A DNA stretch of 64,000 nucleotides from Sulfolobales archaeon HS-7 (GTDB taxonomy: Archaea > Thermoproteota > Thermoprotei_A > Sulfolobales > Sulfolobaceae). Below the pieces are notes generated by a model. The model was not told the origin of the DNA, ran no database searches, and saw only the letters and a list, made by a program, of their open reading frames with translations. Shown here one piece after another: positions 42,720 through 52,025 of the stretch. Within the stretch, counting starts at the first letter, position 1. Every line of letters begins with the position of its first letter. Made by a program: the position numbers and the translations under genes. The stretch covers positions 2,068,501 to 2,132,500 of the forward strand of contig AP024596.1 of the NCBI GenBank assembly GCA_019704295.1, given 5' to 3'.

Positions 42720-43938
42720 TGACGTTTTAAGAAGGATTAAACCAGACAATCAGGAATATGAAAAGGCAAATAGCGCCATAAACACGTTAATGAAACTGTT
42801 AGATGGCCTGTCTGCCGAAGTTCACGGTTCCTTTAGGAAAGATACTTGGCTTAAAGGAGATACTGACATCGACGTGTTCGTCTTTTTTGATAGAAGCTTG
42901 GGTGTCGATTGGTTAAAAAGGGATGCGATACGTATACTGATGGAAAGGCTTTCGAGTCTTAATCCGAAAATGTCGTATGCCGAACATCCGTATCTTAGAG
43001 TAGAAGTTAATGGGATTAATTTCGATGTCGTACCTGCGTTTAAGATAAGATGGGGAGAAAAACCACTAACTGCTGTAGATAGAACTTCCCTACATACAGA
43101 TTTCGTGAATTCGCATCTCTCGGACTATCAAAAGGATCAAGTACGATTGCTGAAAAAATTCATGAAGGGAATAGGGGTATATGGTGCAGAAATAAAGACA
43201 AGGGGGTTTTCAGGTTATGTTGCGGAACTTCTCATAGCGTACTATGGAAATTTCGAGTCCGTAGTAAGCGAATCCAGTAAATGGAAACATCCGGTACGTA
43301 TAGAGTTAGCGAAATGCTTCCGTGAATTTAAGGAACCATTAATTATAGTTGATCCCGTAGATCCTGATAGAAACGCTGCATCGGCTGTATCCCTTAGAAG
43401 CCTTGCTACATTTGTGCTTGCGTGTAATGAGTTCATGAAAAACCCATCAGATAATTTCTTCTTTCCAGAACAAGAAACGTATTCCGTCGTAAAGGGAGAT
43501 ATCCTAGCGTTTGAAATTCTAACAAAAGACGTATCGCATGACATACTCTGGGGGCAGATATGGCGAAGCGTTACGAGGATAAAAAACAAGTTAAAAGAGG
43601 CCGGTTTTGAGGTAATAGATATTACTGCCACAGAAAGCGACGGTAACTTGTATATTTTAACTCAACTGGCATGTAAGAATATACCGGAATACTATTTACA
43701 TGTGGGCCCTTTCTACTTCGACAAGGACGGGGTAAATAAGTTCATATCCGTAAATGAACAGGTATGGATAAATGAGCAAGGTAGATTATGTACTATAAAA
43801 AAGAGAAAGGTGACTGATGCGGAAGCTATCATAGTAAGCAATATAAAAGTCAATGGGATGATAGGTATAAGGAAGGTAGATGGTATAAGCGCATGGATGA
43901 GTCCATTTTTGAGAAAGAGGCCAACTTGGTTAAAATAG
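42709..43938 (+). CDS. cca: Archaeal CCA-adding enzyme
   Basis: The 409-residue class I tRNA nucleotidyltransferase shows EVHGSFRKDTWLKGDTDIDV, the GS...DxD metal site, then the third acidic strand YLRVEVNGINFDVVPAF. It also has TRGFSGYVAELLIAYYG and tail-domain features. It adds CCA to tRNA 3' ends, needed here because the tRNA genes in the window do not encode CCA. GTG start. It overlaps the next gene by 46 bases. Confidence 0.95.
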   Translation: MNLDDVLRRIKPDNQEYEKANSAINTLMKLLDGLSAEVHGSFRKDTWLKGDTDIDVFVFFDRSLGVDWLKRDAIRILMERLSSLNPKMSYAEHPYLRVEVNGINFDVVPAFKIRWGEKPLTAVDRTSLHTDFVNSHLSDYQKDQVRLLKKFMKGIGVYGAEIKTRGFSGYVAELLIAYYGNFESVVSESSKWKHPVRIELAKCFREFKEPLIIVDPVDPDRNAASAVSLRSLATFVLACNEFMKNPSDNFFFPEQETYSVVKGDILAFEILTKDVSHDILWGQIWRSVTRIKNKLKEAGFEVIDITATESDGNLYILTQLACKNIPEYYLHVGPFYFDKDGVNKFISVNEQVWINEQGRLCTIKKRKVTDAEAIIVSNIKVNGMIGIRKVDGISAWMSPFLRKRPTWLK

Positions 43939-44528
43939 AAAGTTTCATATATCCTAAAAGGCAAGAAAAAATTATAGAAGAACTAAGGAAATTCGGTATA
44001 AAAGAGGCTTACTCCTTCGGCCCAGTTAACCTCTCTAACGTAAATGTCATTGGCAAAGGTAAGTCCGGAATAGTCGTTTTACTTGATAGGGGTAAGGTGA
44101 TTAAAATTAGACGTTCAGATTCTCCTAAACTCGATATGACAGATGAAGCAATGAGGCAAATAGAAGCCTATCCTTCCTCACCTAAGGTACATCTATACGG
44201 GAATAACTTCATTATAATGGATTACATTCCTGGAAGGCCTTTAACAAGAATGGAAAAGCCAGAAATAAAACGGGATGTAATAAGAAGGGCTTTTTGGCTA
44301 GATTATAAGCGAATACGTCACAAAGAAATTACTAGACCATGGAAGAATATTCTCGTTACTGAAGCAAGGAGTTATATAGTTGATTATGAGTCCAGTACAT
44401 ATTCCTACAAGCCTAATAACGTAGCAAGAGTGGTCTTTGCTCTAACTCGCAATGCGCAATTGGTTAGCCTTTATACCTCGGCAAAACTGTCACTCGGTTC
44501 ATTAGTAGATATCGTTATTAATTCATAA
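43893..44528 (+). CDS. Putative Ser/Thr protein kinase (RIO/Bud32-like)
   Basis: The 211-residue small kinase has VNVIGKGKSGIVVLLDRGKV (Gly-rich loop), KVIKIRRSDSP (Lys), DEAMRQIEAYPSSPKVHLYG, FIIMDYIPGRPL (hinge). It then has RPWKNILVTEARSYIVDYES, in which the catalytic loop is reduced and IVDYES takes the DFG-like place. The usual HxD is missing, so activity is uncertain. It is third gene of the thpR-cca operon. Confidence 0.7.
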   Translation: MDESIFEKEANLVKIESFIYPKRQEKIIEELRKFGIKEAYSFGPVNLSNVNVIGKGKSGIVVLLDRGKVIKIRRSDSPKLDMTDEAMRQIEAYPSSPKVHLYGNNFIIMDYIPGRPLTRMEKPEIKRDVIRRAFWLDYKRIRHKEITRPWKNILVTEARSYIVDYESSTYSYKPNNVARVVFALTRNAQLVSLYTSAKLSLGSLVDIVINS

Positions 44529-44529
44529 T

Positions 44530-44754
44530 CTAAATTAATTCATAATCTAAGGTTTTCCGCTTTTTCCTTGCTATTTGAATACTAAATATCGTAGGCATTT
44601 CCAATTGCCGACCGCATCTAGGGCACTTGTTTCCGTGATAACTCATGATTTCTTGTGGAGTTCTCACGCCGTAATAGTCCTGTCCTACTTTTTCAAATCT
44701 GAATAATTCGTATTCGCATCCTTTACACGTCCAGATTATTCCTATGTCTATCAC
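44530..44754 (-). CDS. Zinc ribbon protein
   Basis: The 74-residue protein has CKGCEYELF and CPRCGRQLE, two C-x2-C knuckles that make a zinc ribbon, and a basic C-terminal tail (IARKKRKTLDYELI). It is convergent with the kinase gene, two bases apart. It probably binds nucleic acid or a ribosomal/transcription partner. Function unknown. Confidence 0.7.
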   Translation of the reverse strand: MIDIGIIWTCKGCEYELFRFEKVGQDYYGVRTPQEIMSYHGNKCPRCGRQLEMPTIFSIQIARKKRKTLDYELI

Positions 44755-44931
44755 CAGTACAAAACTTAGCTGATTTTATATAAGTAGGATTGCCTTAGTA
44801 ATACCAAAAAATACATACGACCAAGTTCTCGTATTACGAGAGAGTGTTCCGAAACTGTTTACGCAAAAAACACGGAAAAGGGTAATATTACGAAGCAAAA
44901 CATTTTTAAAAAGGAATGATGAGTTCAATGT

Positions 44932-45028
<97 letters not shown>

Positions 45029-45038
45029 TATTAAAAAA

Positions 45039-47174
45039 TTATTTCTTTAAAATTATTATTATTGCGCCAATGATTATTAGAGCCAATAATGAATAAACTA
45101 TGAACGGATTTAGTGAAGGTGCTTTTGTGGAAGTTCCGCCAGCGAGAACAATTGGATGATTAACTGAAGAGCTTGAAGTATTGGATATCGAAATATTAGA
45201 TATCGTTATAGTACTGGAAGTGTTGGTATTTACTGGAGGCTTTATTAAAAACGGAATTACGGCCTTCGTATAGTTACCTAATTGATTATAGACTATAATT
45301 TGTATCAAATAGAGGCCTGGTGATGCTGCAATTTTCCCCAACCCCGCACTGCTTAAGAGGATTTGAGTATTGTTAACTAACACCTGGTACTTAAAGTAAC
45401 TGCTTTCATTAATTTTTACAATTAATGTACCGTTTTCATAACTTATATTATAGTTGGGAATAACAGGTGTTGGGTAATACAGAGTCTTAATTTCGGTAAA
45501 GGAACTACCTGCTACATTAGCTCCCTGAATTACGAATGTGTAGTTTCCGTAACTATTTAATATGTACATGTACTCAGTGCCACTTACCGTAGAGTTATAG
45601 ATCGATTTACCATTCAAGTAAACTAATAGCGTGAGGTTTGCTGGCTCTGTAGTTTTCCATTTGATATACGCTTTATTCCCAATTCTAACCATAGATGCAG
45701 ATATGTGAGGGATTGTGATTGATGTAAATTTAATCATAGCTGGTGTGCTGTTTCCGTCTGGGTTTTCAGCAATTATCCTTACGTAGTAGACGTCATTTGG
45801 AAATAGGCCAGTTAATGTAAAATTAGTAGTATTTCCAACCCAAAATGTTTTTGTGTAAGTGTTGTTTGAAAGTGTTATGTAATAGCCAAGAATAGATAGT
45901 CCTCCATTATAACCTGGAACCCAGAACAGTGTAATATTATCATTTCCTAACTTGTAGCTAATTACAGGCTGGTTTGGAATTGTAGATGGGGTAAGTTTTA
46001 TTGTGTTTGACGGAGTCCCGTTTCCTGCAATATCGTGGGGAACTACATATATATAATACTGAATACCGTTTTGAAGATCCGTAACATTATAATAGTTGTT
46101 ATACGTAAGGATAGTCGATATTCCAGCTGAACTGTTTAAGACTAAGTAGTATACTGGGGAAACGTTAGTCCATTCCACAAATATCCATTGATTTCCCGAA
46201 GCGTAATTTATTATTCTTGGAGAAGATGGTGGGTAGACGAAATTAAGCAGATTTACATTAGATATCTCTATATTCGTTGAGTTATATCCTCCAATTAGGT
46301 AGATAGACGAATTAACCTGAACATATGCCATATCATATACCGGTTCTGACATATTCCATACGTAAATCCAAGACGTGTTTCCTTCTAGCGCCAGGATCTT
46401 GCTTGATGGATGAATCACACTTTCAAAAACCATCCCTCCTATTGAAAATAATTCGTTGTGTATGTAAGCCAGACCTTCCCCCTCAAGTCCGTAGGGTAGT
46501 GGAGCTAATTCTGAGACAAGCCCAGTTGCAGGATTAAATGCAAAAACAGAATTAAGCGCATGTACTCCGTAACTTCCCCCAACCATGAAGAACACACTAC
46601 CATTAAACAGATATGATGCGAACGCTATGCCAACTGGTAATTTTTCCGTTAAAACTTGCCATGTGTTGGTAGCCGTGTCATATACTTGTATGATGTTAGA
46701 GTAATCTGACGCAATCCCCTCTGCTAATGCATAAGAACTGTTTACGCCTCCGAATAGAAAGATCTTACCACTATAGCCTAAAGACGCAGCTCCGTATACT
46801 GGCATAGGCATGGAGGTATTAATCACCGTCCAGTGAGAACCATTATATATCTCAATCGTATTGGCTAATTTTCCTGTCGATACATAAGTTCCACCTACTA
46901 GGTAAACCTCATTATTGCATACTATCGCATTTTCGCCAGTAATCCCTATGTGAAGTGGAGTTCCATAGTGCCATGTCCCGTTATAAATAAGCGGTAATGT
47001 TTCCGTGCCGTTATTATTGTTTATAAATAATATTATTTTTCCCTCATAATAGACTGATGCGGTTGATGATATCGGTAATGGCGTTTGCGCCAGTTGATGC
47101 TCTGTTATCACTAACGCTGAGAGCGGAGTTGCAAAAGATATGCATATTAGTAGTAACAAACCTGTTTTCTTCAT
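45039..47174 (-). CDS. Kelch/fibronectin-III surface protein
   Basis: The 711-residue protein has an N-terminal signal peptide (KKTGLLLLICISFATPLSAL). Five or six Kelch repeats follow (NEVYLVGGTYVSTGKLANTI, GKIFLFGGVNSSYALAEG, NSSIYLIGGYNST), forming a beta propeller at about residues 30-305. Then come FN3 domains (SPRIINYASGNQWIFVEWTN, NQPVISYKLGNDNITLFWVP), a Ser/Thr-rich stalk and a C-terminal membrane helix ending ILKK. Many N-x-S/T sites suggest a glycosylated protein on the cell surface. It starts divergent from an intergenic repeat. Confidence 0.85.
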   Translation of the reverse strand: MKKTGLLLLICISFATPLSALVITEHQLAQTPLPISSTASVYYEGKIILFINNNNGTETLPLIYNGTWHYGTPLHIGITGENAIVCNNEVYLVGGTYVSTGKLANTIEIYNGSHWTVINTSMPMPVYGAASLGYSGKIFLFGGVNSSYALAEGIASDYSNIIQVYDTATNTWQVLTEKLPVGIAFASYLFNGSVFFMVGGSYGVHALNSVFAFNPATGLVSELAPLPYGLEGEGLAYIHNELFSIGGMVFESVIHPSSKILALEGNTSWIYVWNMSEPVYDMAYVQVNSSIYLIGGYNSTNIEISNVNLLNFVYPPSSPRIINYASGNQWIFVEWTNVSPVYYLVLNSSAGISTILTYNNYYNVTDLQNGIQYYIYVVPHDIAGNGTPSNTIKLTPSTIPNQPVISYKLGNDNITLFWVPGYNGGLSILGYYITLSNNTYTKTFWVGNTTNFTLTGLFPNDVYYVRIIAENPDGNSTPAMIKFTSITIPHISASMVRIGNKAYIKWKTTEPANLTLLVYLNGKSIYNSTVSGTEYMYILNSYGNYTFVIQGANVAGSSFTEIKTLYYPTPVIPNYNISYENGTLIVKINESSYFKYQVLVNNTQILLSSAGLGKIAASPGLYLIQIIVYNQLGNYTKAVIPFLIKPPVNTNTSSTITISNISISNTSSSSVNHPIVLAGGTSTKAPSLNPFIVYSLLALIIIGAIIIILKK

Positions 47175-47682
47175 TAATGTTAGTATTCAAGGTATTCATG
47201 GTATATAACTGTTATCAATTGTTAATACTGCGTAGAACGAAGGCTGGGGGGTCAAATAAGCACTTATTCTCTCCTTAGATGGAGGATTATTAGTCGCGAC
47301 GTTGCCCGAGGTGATTCAAACTTCCATTGTAAATTGTAATTATTGTAAATGGCAATTAAATAAAGGAAATTATTAAGTGTGAATCTCTTACTGGTCTATA
47401 CGATAAGATTCAGTTAAATTTATTCCGTTTTTCTAAATAAAGTGAACTAACAATGAACGTGTGAACGGCCCTGCCCTATGACCTCTTTTTCATATAGGGT
47501 AAAGCTGTTTGATGAGGTAGTTGAGCCCCAGAGAAAGGAAATTATTAAGGCAATAACATGATGCCTGATAGCAACAAGAAATTCGCTAAATAACAAAAAA
47601 TTAAAACCTAGCGTATGGGCATATCACATTACAACTATTGACGTAGGGAAAAAGTTAATTACACATTGGTATTATGTTATTT
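47175..47682. other. Intergenic region with diverged repeat (family M, copy 2)
   Basis: About 47310-47470 matches the repeat at 41930 and 58738 in order and spacing of landmarks (TTGTAAATTGTAATTATTG, AATAAAGGAAATTATTAAG, AGTTAAATTTATTCC, GAACGGCCC). A 27-codon frame from 47479 (SYRVKLFDEVVEPQRKEI) looks protein-like but very short. No intact gene. Confidence 0.45.
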
Positions 47683-47784
47683 ATGTCAATCGAGTGTGAT
47701 AGACCACCTTTAACAGAAGAGGAGAAGAGGAAAGTAAAGGAGAAATTAGCTAGGGGTAAGCAGAAAGAGTTCAAGTTTGGGTAA
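47683..47784 (+). CDS. 33-residue basic protein upstream of UDG
   Basis: ATG 47683 (or 47674) opens MSIECDRPPLTEEEKRKVKE, then KLARGKQKEFKFG. The frame is amphipathic and basic, with good codon use. The stop is nine bases before the UDG start, so the two share a transcript. A role linked to UDG is inferred from this spacing only. Confidence 0.5.
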   Translation: MSIECDRPPLTEEEKRKVKEKLARGKQKEFKFG

Positions 47785-47792
47785 TGCAGTAA

Positions 47793-48452
47793 ATGGTTAC
47801 TCTTGAAGAAATAAATACAACTATAGTTTCTTGTTCTAAATGTCCTAGACTCTCGGCTTACATAAATGATGTTAGTCAACGTAAAGTTAAAAGATATCGT
47901 AATTGGACGTACTGGGGAAAACCTGTCCCTAGTTTTGGAGATCCAGAAGCGAAATTAGTTATAGTAGGGTTAGCGCCGGCGGCCCATGGTGGTAATAGAA
48001 CTGGGCGAATGTTTACCGGTGACAGATCTGGGCAGTGGCTTTTTAGAGCTCTTTACGAAATAGGATTTAGTAATAAAAATGAGAGCATAAGTAGAGATGA
48101 CGGAGTGCAAGTTAGAGGTGTATATATTACTGCCGTTGTTCATTGCGCACCACCTAAGAATAAACCTTTAAAAGAAGAGGTCAATAAATGTTCAACTTAC
48201 CTAAAAGAGGAGTTAGAGCTATTAAAAAGGGCGAGAGTTTATCTAACATTAGGCTCTGTTGCTTTTTCTAATACTACCAAAATACTCGGGGTTAAGGGGA
48301 AATTTTACCACGGAGCTAAGTATAGTGTGGGAGAAAGACTAATTATTGCCAGCTATCATCCGAGTGCTCAAAATACGAATACTGGTAAACTTACATGGAA
48401 TATGTGGATCTCCCTTTTCATGGAAATTAAATCTATTCTAGATAAAACTTAA
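47793..48452 (+). CDS. Family 5 uracil-DNA glycosylase (UDGb)
   Basis: The 219-residue protein has motif 1 GLAPAAHGGNRTGRMFTGDR and motif 2 ASYHPSAQNTNTGKL, both diagnostic of family 5. Four cysteines (CSKC near 15-18, VVHC near 118, NKCS near 133) hold the expected iron-sulfur cluster. It removes uracil and other deaminated bases from DNA, important in a hot acidic habitat. It is followed by nadE. Confidence 0.9.
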   Translation: MVTLEEINTTIVSCSKCPRLSAYINDVSQRKVKRYRNWTYWGKPVPSFGDPEAKLVIVGLAPAAHGGNRTGRMFTGDRSGQWLFRALYEIGFSNKNESISRDDGVQVRGVYITAVVHCAPPKNKPLKEEVNKCSTYLKEELELLKRARVYLTLGSVAFSNTTKILGVKGKFYHGAKYSVGERLIIASYHPSAQNTNTGKLTWNMWISLFMEIKSILDKT

Positions 48453-48476
48453 TATAACAAATGAAGAACGTATTTT

Positions 48477-49253
48477 ATGTATTTGCCGGAGATCGATTAC
48501 AATAAAGTTACCGAAACAATAGTCTCACAGCTCCAGAACTATATCGAACGTTATGGAGCTAAAGGGGGAGTTATAGGGCTCAGTGGAGGTGTAGATTCGT
48601 CTGTTACGGCATATCTCTTACGGAAAGCTACAGATAACATCTTTGCGTTAGTTATGCCGTCATCTTCTACTCCACCTAATGATGTAAAAGACGCGATTGA
48701 TGTAATAAAACTATTGAACATAAAGGATTATAAAATAATAAATATAGATGAAATAGTCGATATCTTTTCAAAAAATATAATCAATAGGGATAACCGGGTT
48801 ATAGGCAACGTGAAGGCAAGGGTAAGGATGACGTTACTTTACGCCTATGCACAGACATTGGATTACCTGGTTATAGGGACTGGCGATAAAAGTGAGATAC
48901 TCCTCGGTTATTTTACAAAGTATGGAGATGGGGGGGTAGATGTCTTGCCCATCGGGGAACTCTATAAGACGTGGGTAAGGAAACTCGCAAAAGCCATTGG
49001 TATACCGGAGAATATATATACAAAACCTAGCAGTCCTGCACTATGGACAGGGCAAACTGCCGAGGGAGAGTTAGGGATTTCGTACGAGAAAGCCGATGAT
49101 ATACTATTTCTCCTCGTGGAAAAGCGGATGGGAATTGAGGAAATACATAAGTTAACTGGTTATCCAATTCCTACAATAGAGCGTGTATATCAACTTTACG
49201 TAGGTTCAGAACACAAACGCAACATGCCTCCGATTATGAAAATTTCATTATGA
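48477..49253 (+). CDS. nadE: NH3-dependent NAD synthetase
   Basis: The 258-residue protein has a PP-loop GVIGLSGGVDSSVTAYLL near residues 32-49. It also shows RMTLLYAYAQTLDYLVIGTG, DKSEILLGYFTKYGDGGVDV with the ATP and deamido-NAD contacts, and PSSPALWTGQTAEGELGISY. There is no glutaminase domain, so it uses ammonia. It completes NAD synthesis, downstream of PncB. Confidence 0.95.
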   Translation: MYLPEIDYNKVTETIVSQLQNYIERYGAKGGVIGLSGGVDSSVTAYLLRKATDNIFALVMPSSSTPPNDVKDAIDVIKLLNIKDYKIINIDEIVDIFSKNIINRDNRVIGNVKARVRMTLLYAYAQTLDYLVIGTGDKSEILLGYFTKYGDGGVDVLPIGELYKTWVRKLAKAIGIPENIYTKPSSPALWTGQTAEGELGISYEKADDILFLLVEKRMGIEEIHKLTGYPIPTIERVYQLYVGSEHKRNMPPIMKISL

Positions 49254-49312
49254 AGTAAAGTTACAAATTCGCTTCATATACGTTTAATTACTTAATCAAT
49301 AAATACTTATTT

Positions 49313-50167
49313 GTGGCTAAAGACCCCGTAGCCTATAAAGTAAGCCTAGTAAATGGAGACGACTTATCCGTCCTTAAGACTATACTACGACTTCATAGTA
49401 ATCACGAAATGGTACAGAGGGGGTTGGTTCAAAGACTTCTAACGTTATCACCTAATCTGCTTAATATATCACTGGAAAAGTTATATCAACTACATCTAAT
49501 ACGAAAAACTAACGTAAGAGGAAGGGAAAGTTTTAGAATAACTTTCACTGGTATGGATGTCCTCTCCATAAAGGAATTGTCTATGAGGGGAGTAATTAAG
49601 TCCATTGGGGAAGTTATAGGGGTCGGTAAGGAAAGCATTGTATACCTTGGAGAGAATTTCAACGGTGAAAAAATAGCGATAAAACTTTATACTATAAAGA
49701 GGACTTCCTTTAGAAACTTTAGAAAAACTAGGGAGATAGAGAAAAAAATTGATTGGATAGCAATGAGTATACAATCTGCAAAAACCGAATACCGTAATTT
49801 AGAATGCGTGTCGCGAAAAGGAGGGAAAGTCCCTAAACCTTATGGTCACTATTTGAATGCTGTTGTAATGGAGTATTTCAATGGTAAAGAGTTGCAGCGT
49901 GTGTTTACAAACAAACCGTCAGAAATATTTGACGAGATAATTGCAACAGTTAATATTGCTTACAACGAATGTAATGTGATCCACTCTGATTTAAGTCCGT
50001 ACAACGTTTTAGTTAATGGTGAAGATATTCGGGTTATCGATTGGTCTAATTCCTCTCACGATAGGTTAAAACTAGAGAAGGATATAGGAAATATTATAAC
50101 TTATTTTAATAAAAAATATAATTTTAGTAAGAGTGTAACTGAAATTCTGGATCTGGTGAGGGGATAG
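49313..50167 (+). CDS. rio2: RIO2-type serine kinase
   Basis: The 284-residue protein has an N-terminal winged helix (LKTILRLHSNHEMVQRGLVQ to FRITFTGMDVLS) typical of Rio2. The RIO domain follows: VIGVGKESIVYLGENFNGEK (loop), IAIKLYTIKRTSFRN, VIHSDLSPYNVLV (catalytic Asp and Asn) and IRVIDWSNSS (metal Asp). Rio2 acts in the late maturation of the small ribosomal subunit. The start is GTG 49313. The next gene begins two bases after its stop. Confidence 0.9.
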   Translation: MAKDPVAYKVSLVNGDDLSVLKTILRLHSNHEMVQRGLVQRLLTLSPNLLNISLEKLYQLHLIRKTNVRGRESFRITFTGMDVLSIKELSMRGVIKSIGEVIGVGKESIVYLGENFNGEKIAIKLYTIKRTSFRNFRKTREIEKKIDWIAMSIQSAKTEYRNLECVSRKGGKVPKPYGHYLNAVVMEYFNGKELQRVFTNKPSEIFDEIIATVNIAYNECNVIHSDLSPYNVLVNGEDIRVIDWSNSSHDRLKLEKDIGNIITYFNKKYNFSKSVTEILDLVRG

Positions 50168-50168
50168 A

Positions 50169-52025
50169 ATGATCTATTTCATGGGTATTGACGTTTCTCA
50201 GGGAAATGCAAATTCCTCGAGACCGCCTGCTTATTCCGTTGTTATAATCGACTCGAATGAGAAGATTATAGAAAAGCAAGAATACGCTACTCTTAGTAGA
50301 ATTATAAGACTCTCATGGGACTATAAACCTAAAGCTATCGCCGTTGATAACGTGTATGAGATAGGAGGGAATGAGAGAAATTTCGTCAGAATAGCCTCCT
50401 TTCTTCCGTATGAAACCGAAATAATTCAAACTACTGTTGTTGAGGGTACTTTTTATGATCTGAGAGATATCGCTAAGAGCGTTGGGATTAGCATAGAGGG
50501 TAAACCGAATCCTGTAAAAACTGCCTATATTAACGCATTACTTGCACTAAGGGGAAAGGGGACCAAGATTAAGCTTATTGAGGAAAAGACGAAGATAATA
50601 ATCTCTAGAGGGAGAAAACTCGGTCCTGGAGGTATGAGTCAAAACAGATACAAAAGAAAGATAAGGGGTATGTTATTACAGGTGGCGAAGGATGTAAAGT
50701 ACAAGTTAGACACACACGGTTTCGATTATGACATGTTAATAAAGAGAAGCAAAAACGGAATAGAGGGAGCAACTTTCGTTGTTTACACTTCACGTGAGAG
50801 TCTTTTTGGTATAGTAAAAAAAACAAATACTCCAGATGTAATCGTCGATATAAGACCTGTTTATAGGTCTAAAGTAGAGTTCTTCCAAAAGAAGGAAAAA
50901 AGGAGCGTCCCTCTTATAGTGGGTATAGACCCGGGAATACATGTGGGAGTTGCCGTACTTGATATATATGGCAGACCTCTACTACTTGCCACGAAGAAAT
51001 CTATAGATGTAGATTACGTAATATCTGAGATAACTGGACTCGGTAAACCTTATATAATTGCATCTGATGTGAATCCTGTTCCTGATGCAGTAAAGAAAAT
51101 AGCGTCTAGAGTGGGAGCAAAGGTATCATATCCTAGTAAATCTCCCAGTATAGAAGAGAAGCAAAAGATCTCCGATGAATACGCACAACAATATAATATA
51201 AAAATAGAAACCTCCCATGAGAGGGACGCTCTTTCAGCTGCAGTGAAAAGCTTTAAGGAAATAGAGAGCAAAATTAGGCAAATCGAGGGCTATTTAAGAA
51301 GGACTGGGATAGACATTGATCAGGATAAGTTAATGCAATGTGTTTTGAGGGGGATCCCAAGAAGCGAATGTATTGAAGCTATAATTCAAAGCGCTATGAA
51401 TATTCCAAATGACGATCTAAAGCCGTCTGTAGCAGTTCAGGAAAACAAGGATAAAGTAACCGATAAGCAATCACAAGAGATACTTTACTATAAGCTGGAA
51501 CTTAGCAGATTAAAGGAGTATATGCGAAAACTCTACATTGAGAACGAACAGCTAAAGAAAAAAATTAGAGAATTAGAAATAAATAATAATAAAGAGATAA
51601 TGATTGACAGGAAAGTTCATGCGTTAACAATAGAAAATAGGAGGAAAGGCGAATTTATAGTTAATGAAGAAAAAATCATACAAGAGTTAACTCGCGAAAG
51701 GGAAAAATTAAAAGAAGTAATAGATATGTTAGTTAATATGAAAGTAAAAATAGTTACTAATGATAACCAATTAGTGTCAGTAAAAAATGGTCAGCTTTAT
51801 GTCCTTGGCGAGAAAGTAGATGGAAGAGTAGCAGAATACGTTGGAGGCGATTATTGTATAATTAGAAATGACGTATTAGATGATATAAAAATTCTTCTAA
51901 GAGAAAACATTGAACAGACGTCTAGCAATATCAATATAACAGATTTAATAAAGCACTACCGGGAGGAAAGAATAGAACGCTTATCAAAGAAACCAAAGAA
52001 GTATAGCTTATCTGAGGAAGCTTAA
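50169..52025 (+). CDS. DUF460 RNase H-fold protein
   Basis: The 618-residue protein has two RNase H-like segments. The N-terminal one is YFMGIDVSQGNANSSRPPAY; the central one is PLIVGIDPGIHVGVAVLDIY with a late SHERDALSAAVKSF (acidic residue). A long coiled coil (about residues 450-540) and a small C-terminal domain follow. DUF460 proteins are archaeal and predicted to be nucleases acting on RNA or DNA junctions; the activity is not established. Co-transcribed with rio2. Confidence 0.85.
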   Translation: MIYFMGIDVSQGNANSSRPPAYSVVIIDSNEKIIEKQEYATLSRIIRLSWDYKPKAIAVDNVYEIGGNERNFVRIASFLPYETEIIQTTVVEGTFYDLRDIAKSVGISIEGKPNPVKTAYINALLALRGKGTKIKLIEEKTKIIISRGRKLGPGGMSQNRYKRKIRGMLLQVAKDVKYKLDTHGFDYDMLIKRSKNGIEGATFVVYTSRESLFGIVKKTNTPDVIVDIRPVYRSKVEFFQKKEKRSVPLIVGIDPGIHVGVAVLDIYGRPLLLATKKSIDVDYVISEITGLGKPYIIASDVNPVPDAVKKIASRVGAKVSYPSKSPSIEEKQKISDEYAQQYNIKIETSHERDALSAAVKSFKEIESKIRQIEGYLRRTGIDIDQDKLMQCVLRGIPRSECIEAIIQSAMNIPNDDLKPSVAVQENKDKVTDKQSQEILYYKLELSRLKEYMRKLYIENEQLKKKIRELEINNNKEIMIDRKVHALTIENRRKGEFIVNEEKIIQELTREREKLKEVIDMLVNMKVKIVTNDNQLVSVKNGQLYVLGEKVDGRVAEYVGGDYCIIRNDVLDDIKILLRENIEQTSSNINITDLIKHYREERIERLSKKPKKYSLSEEA

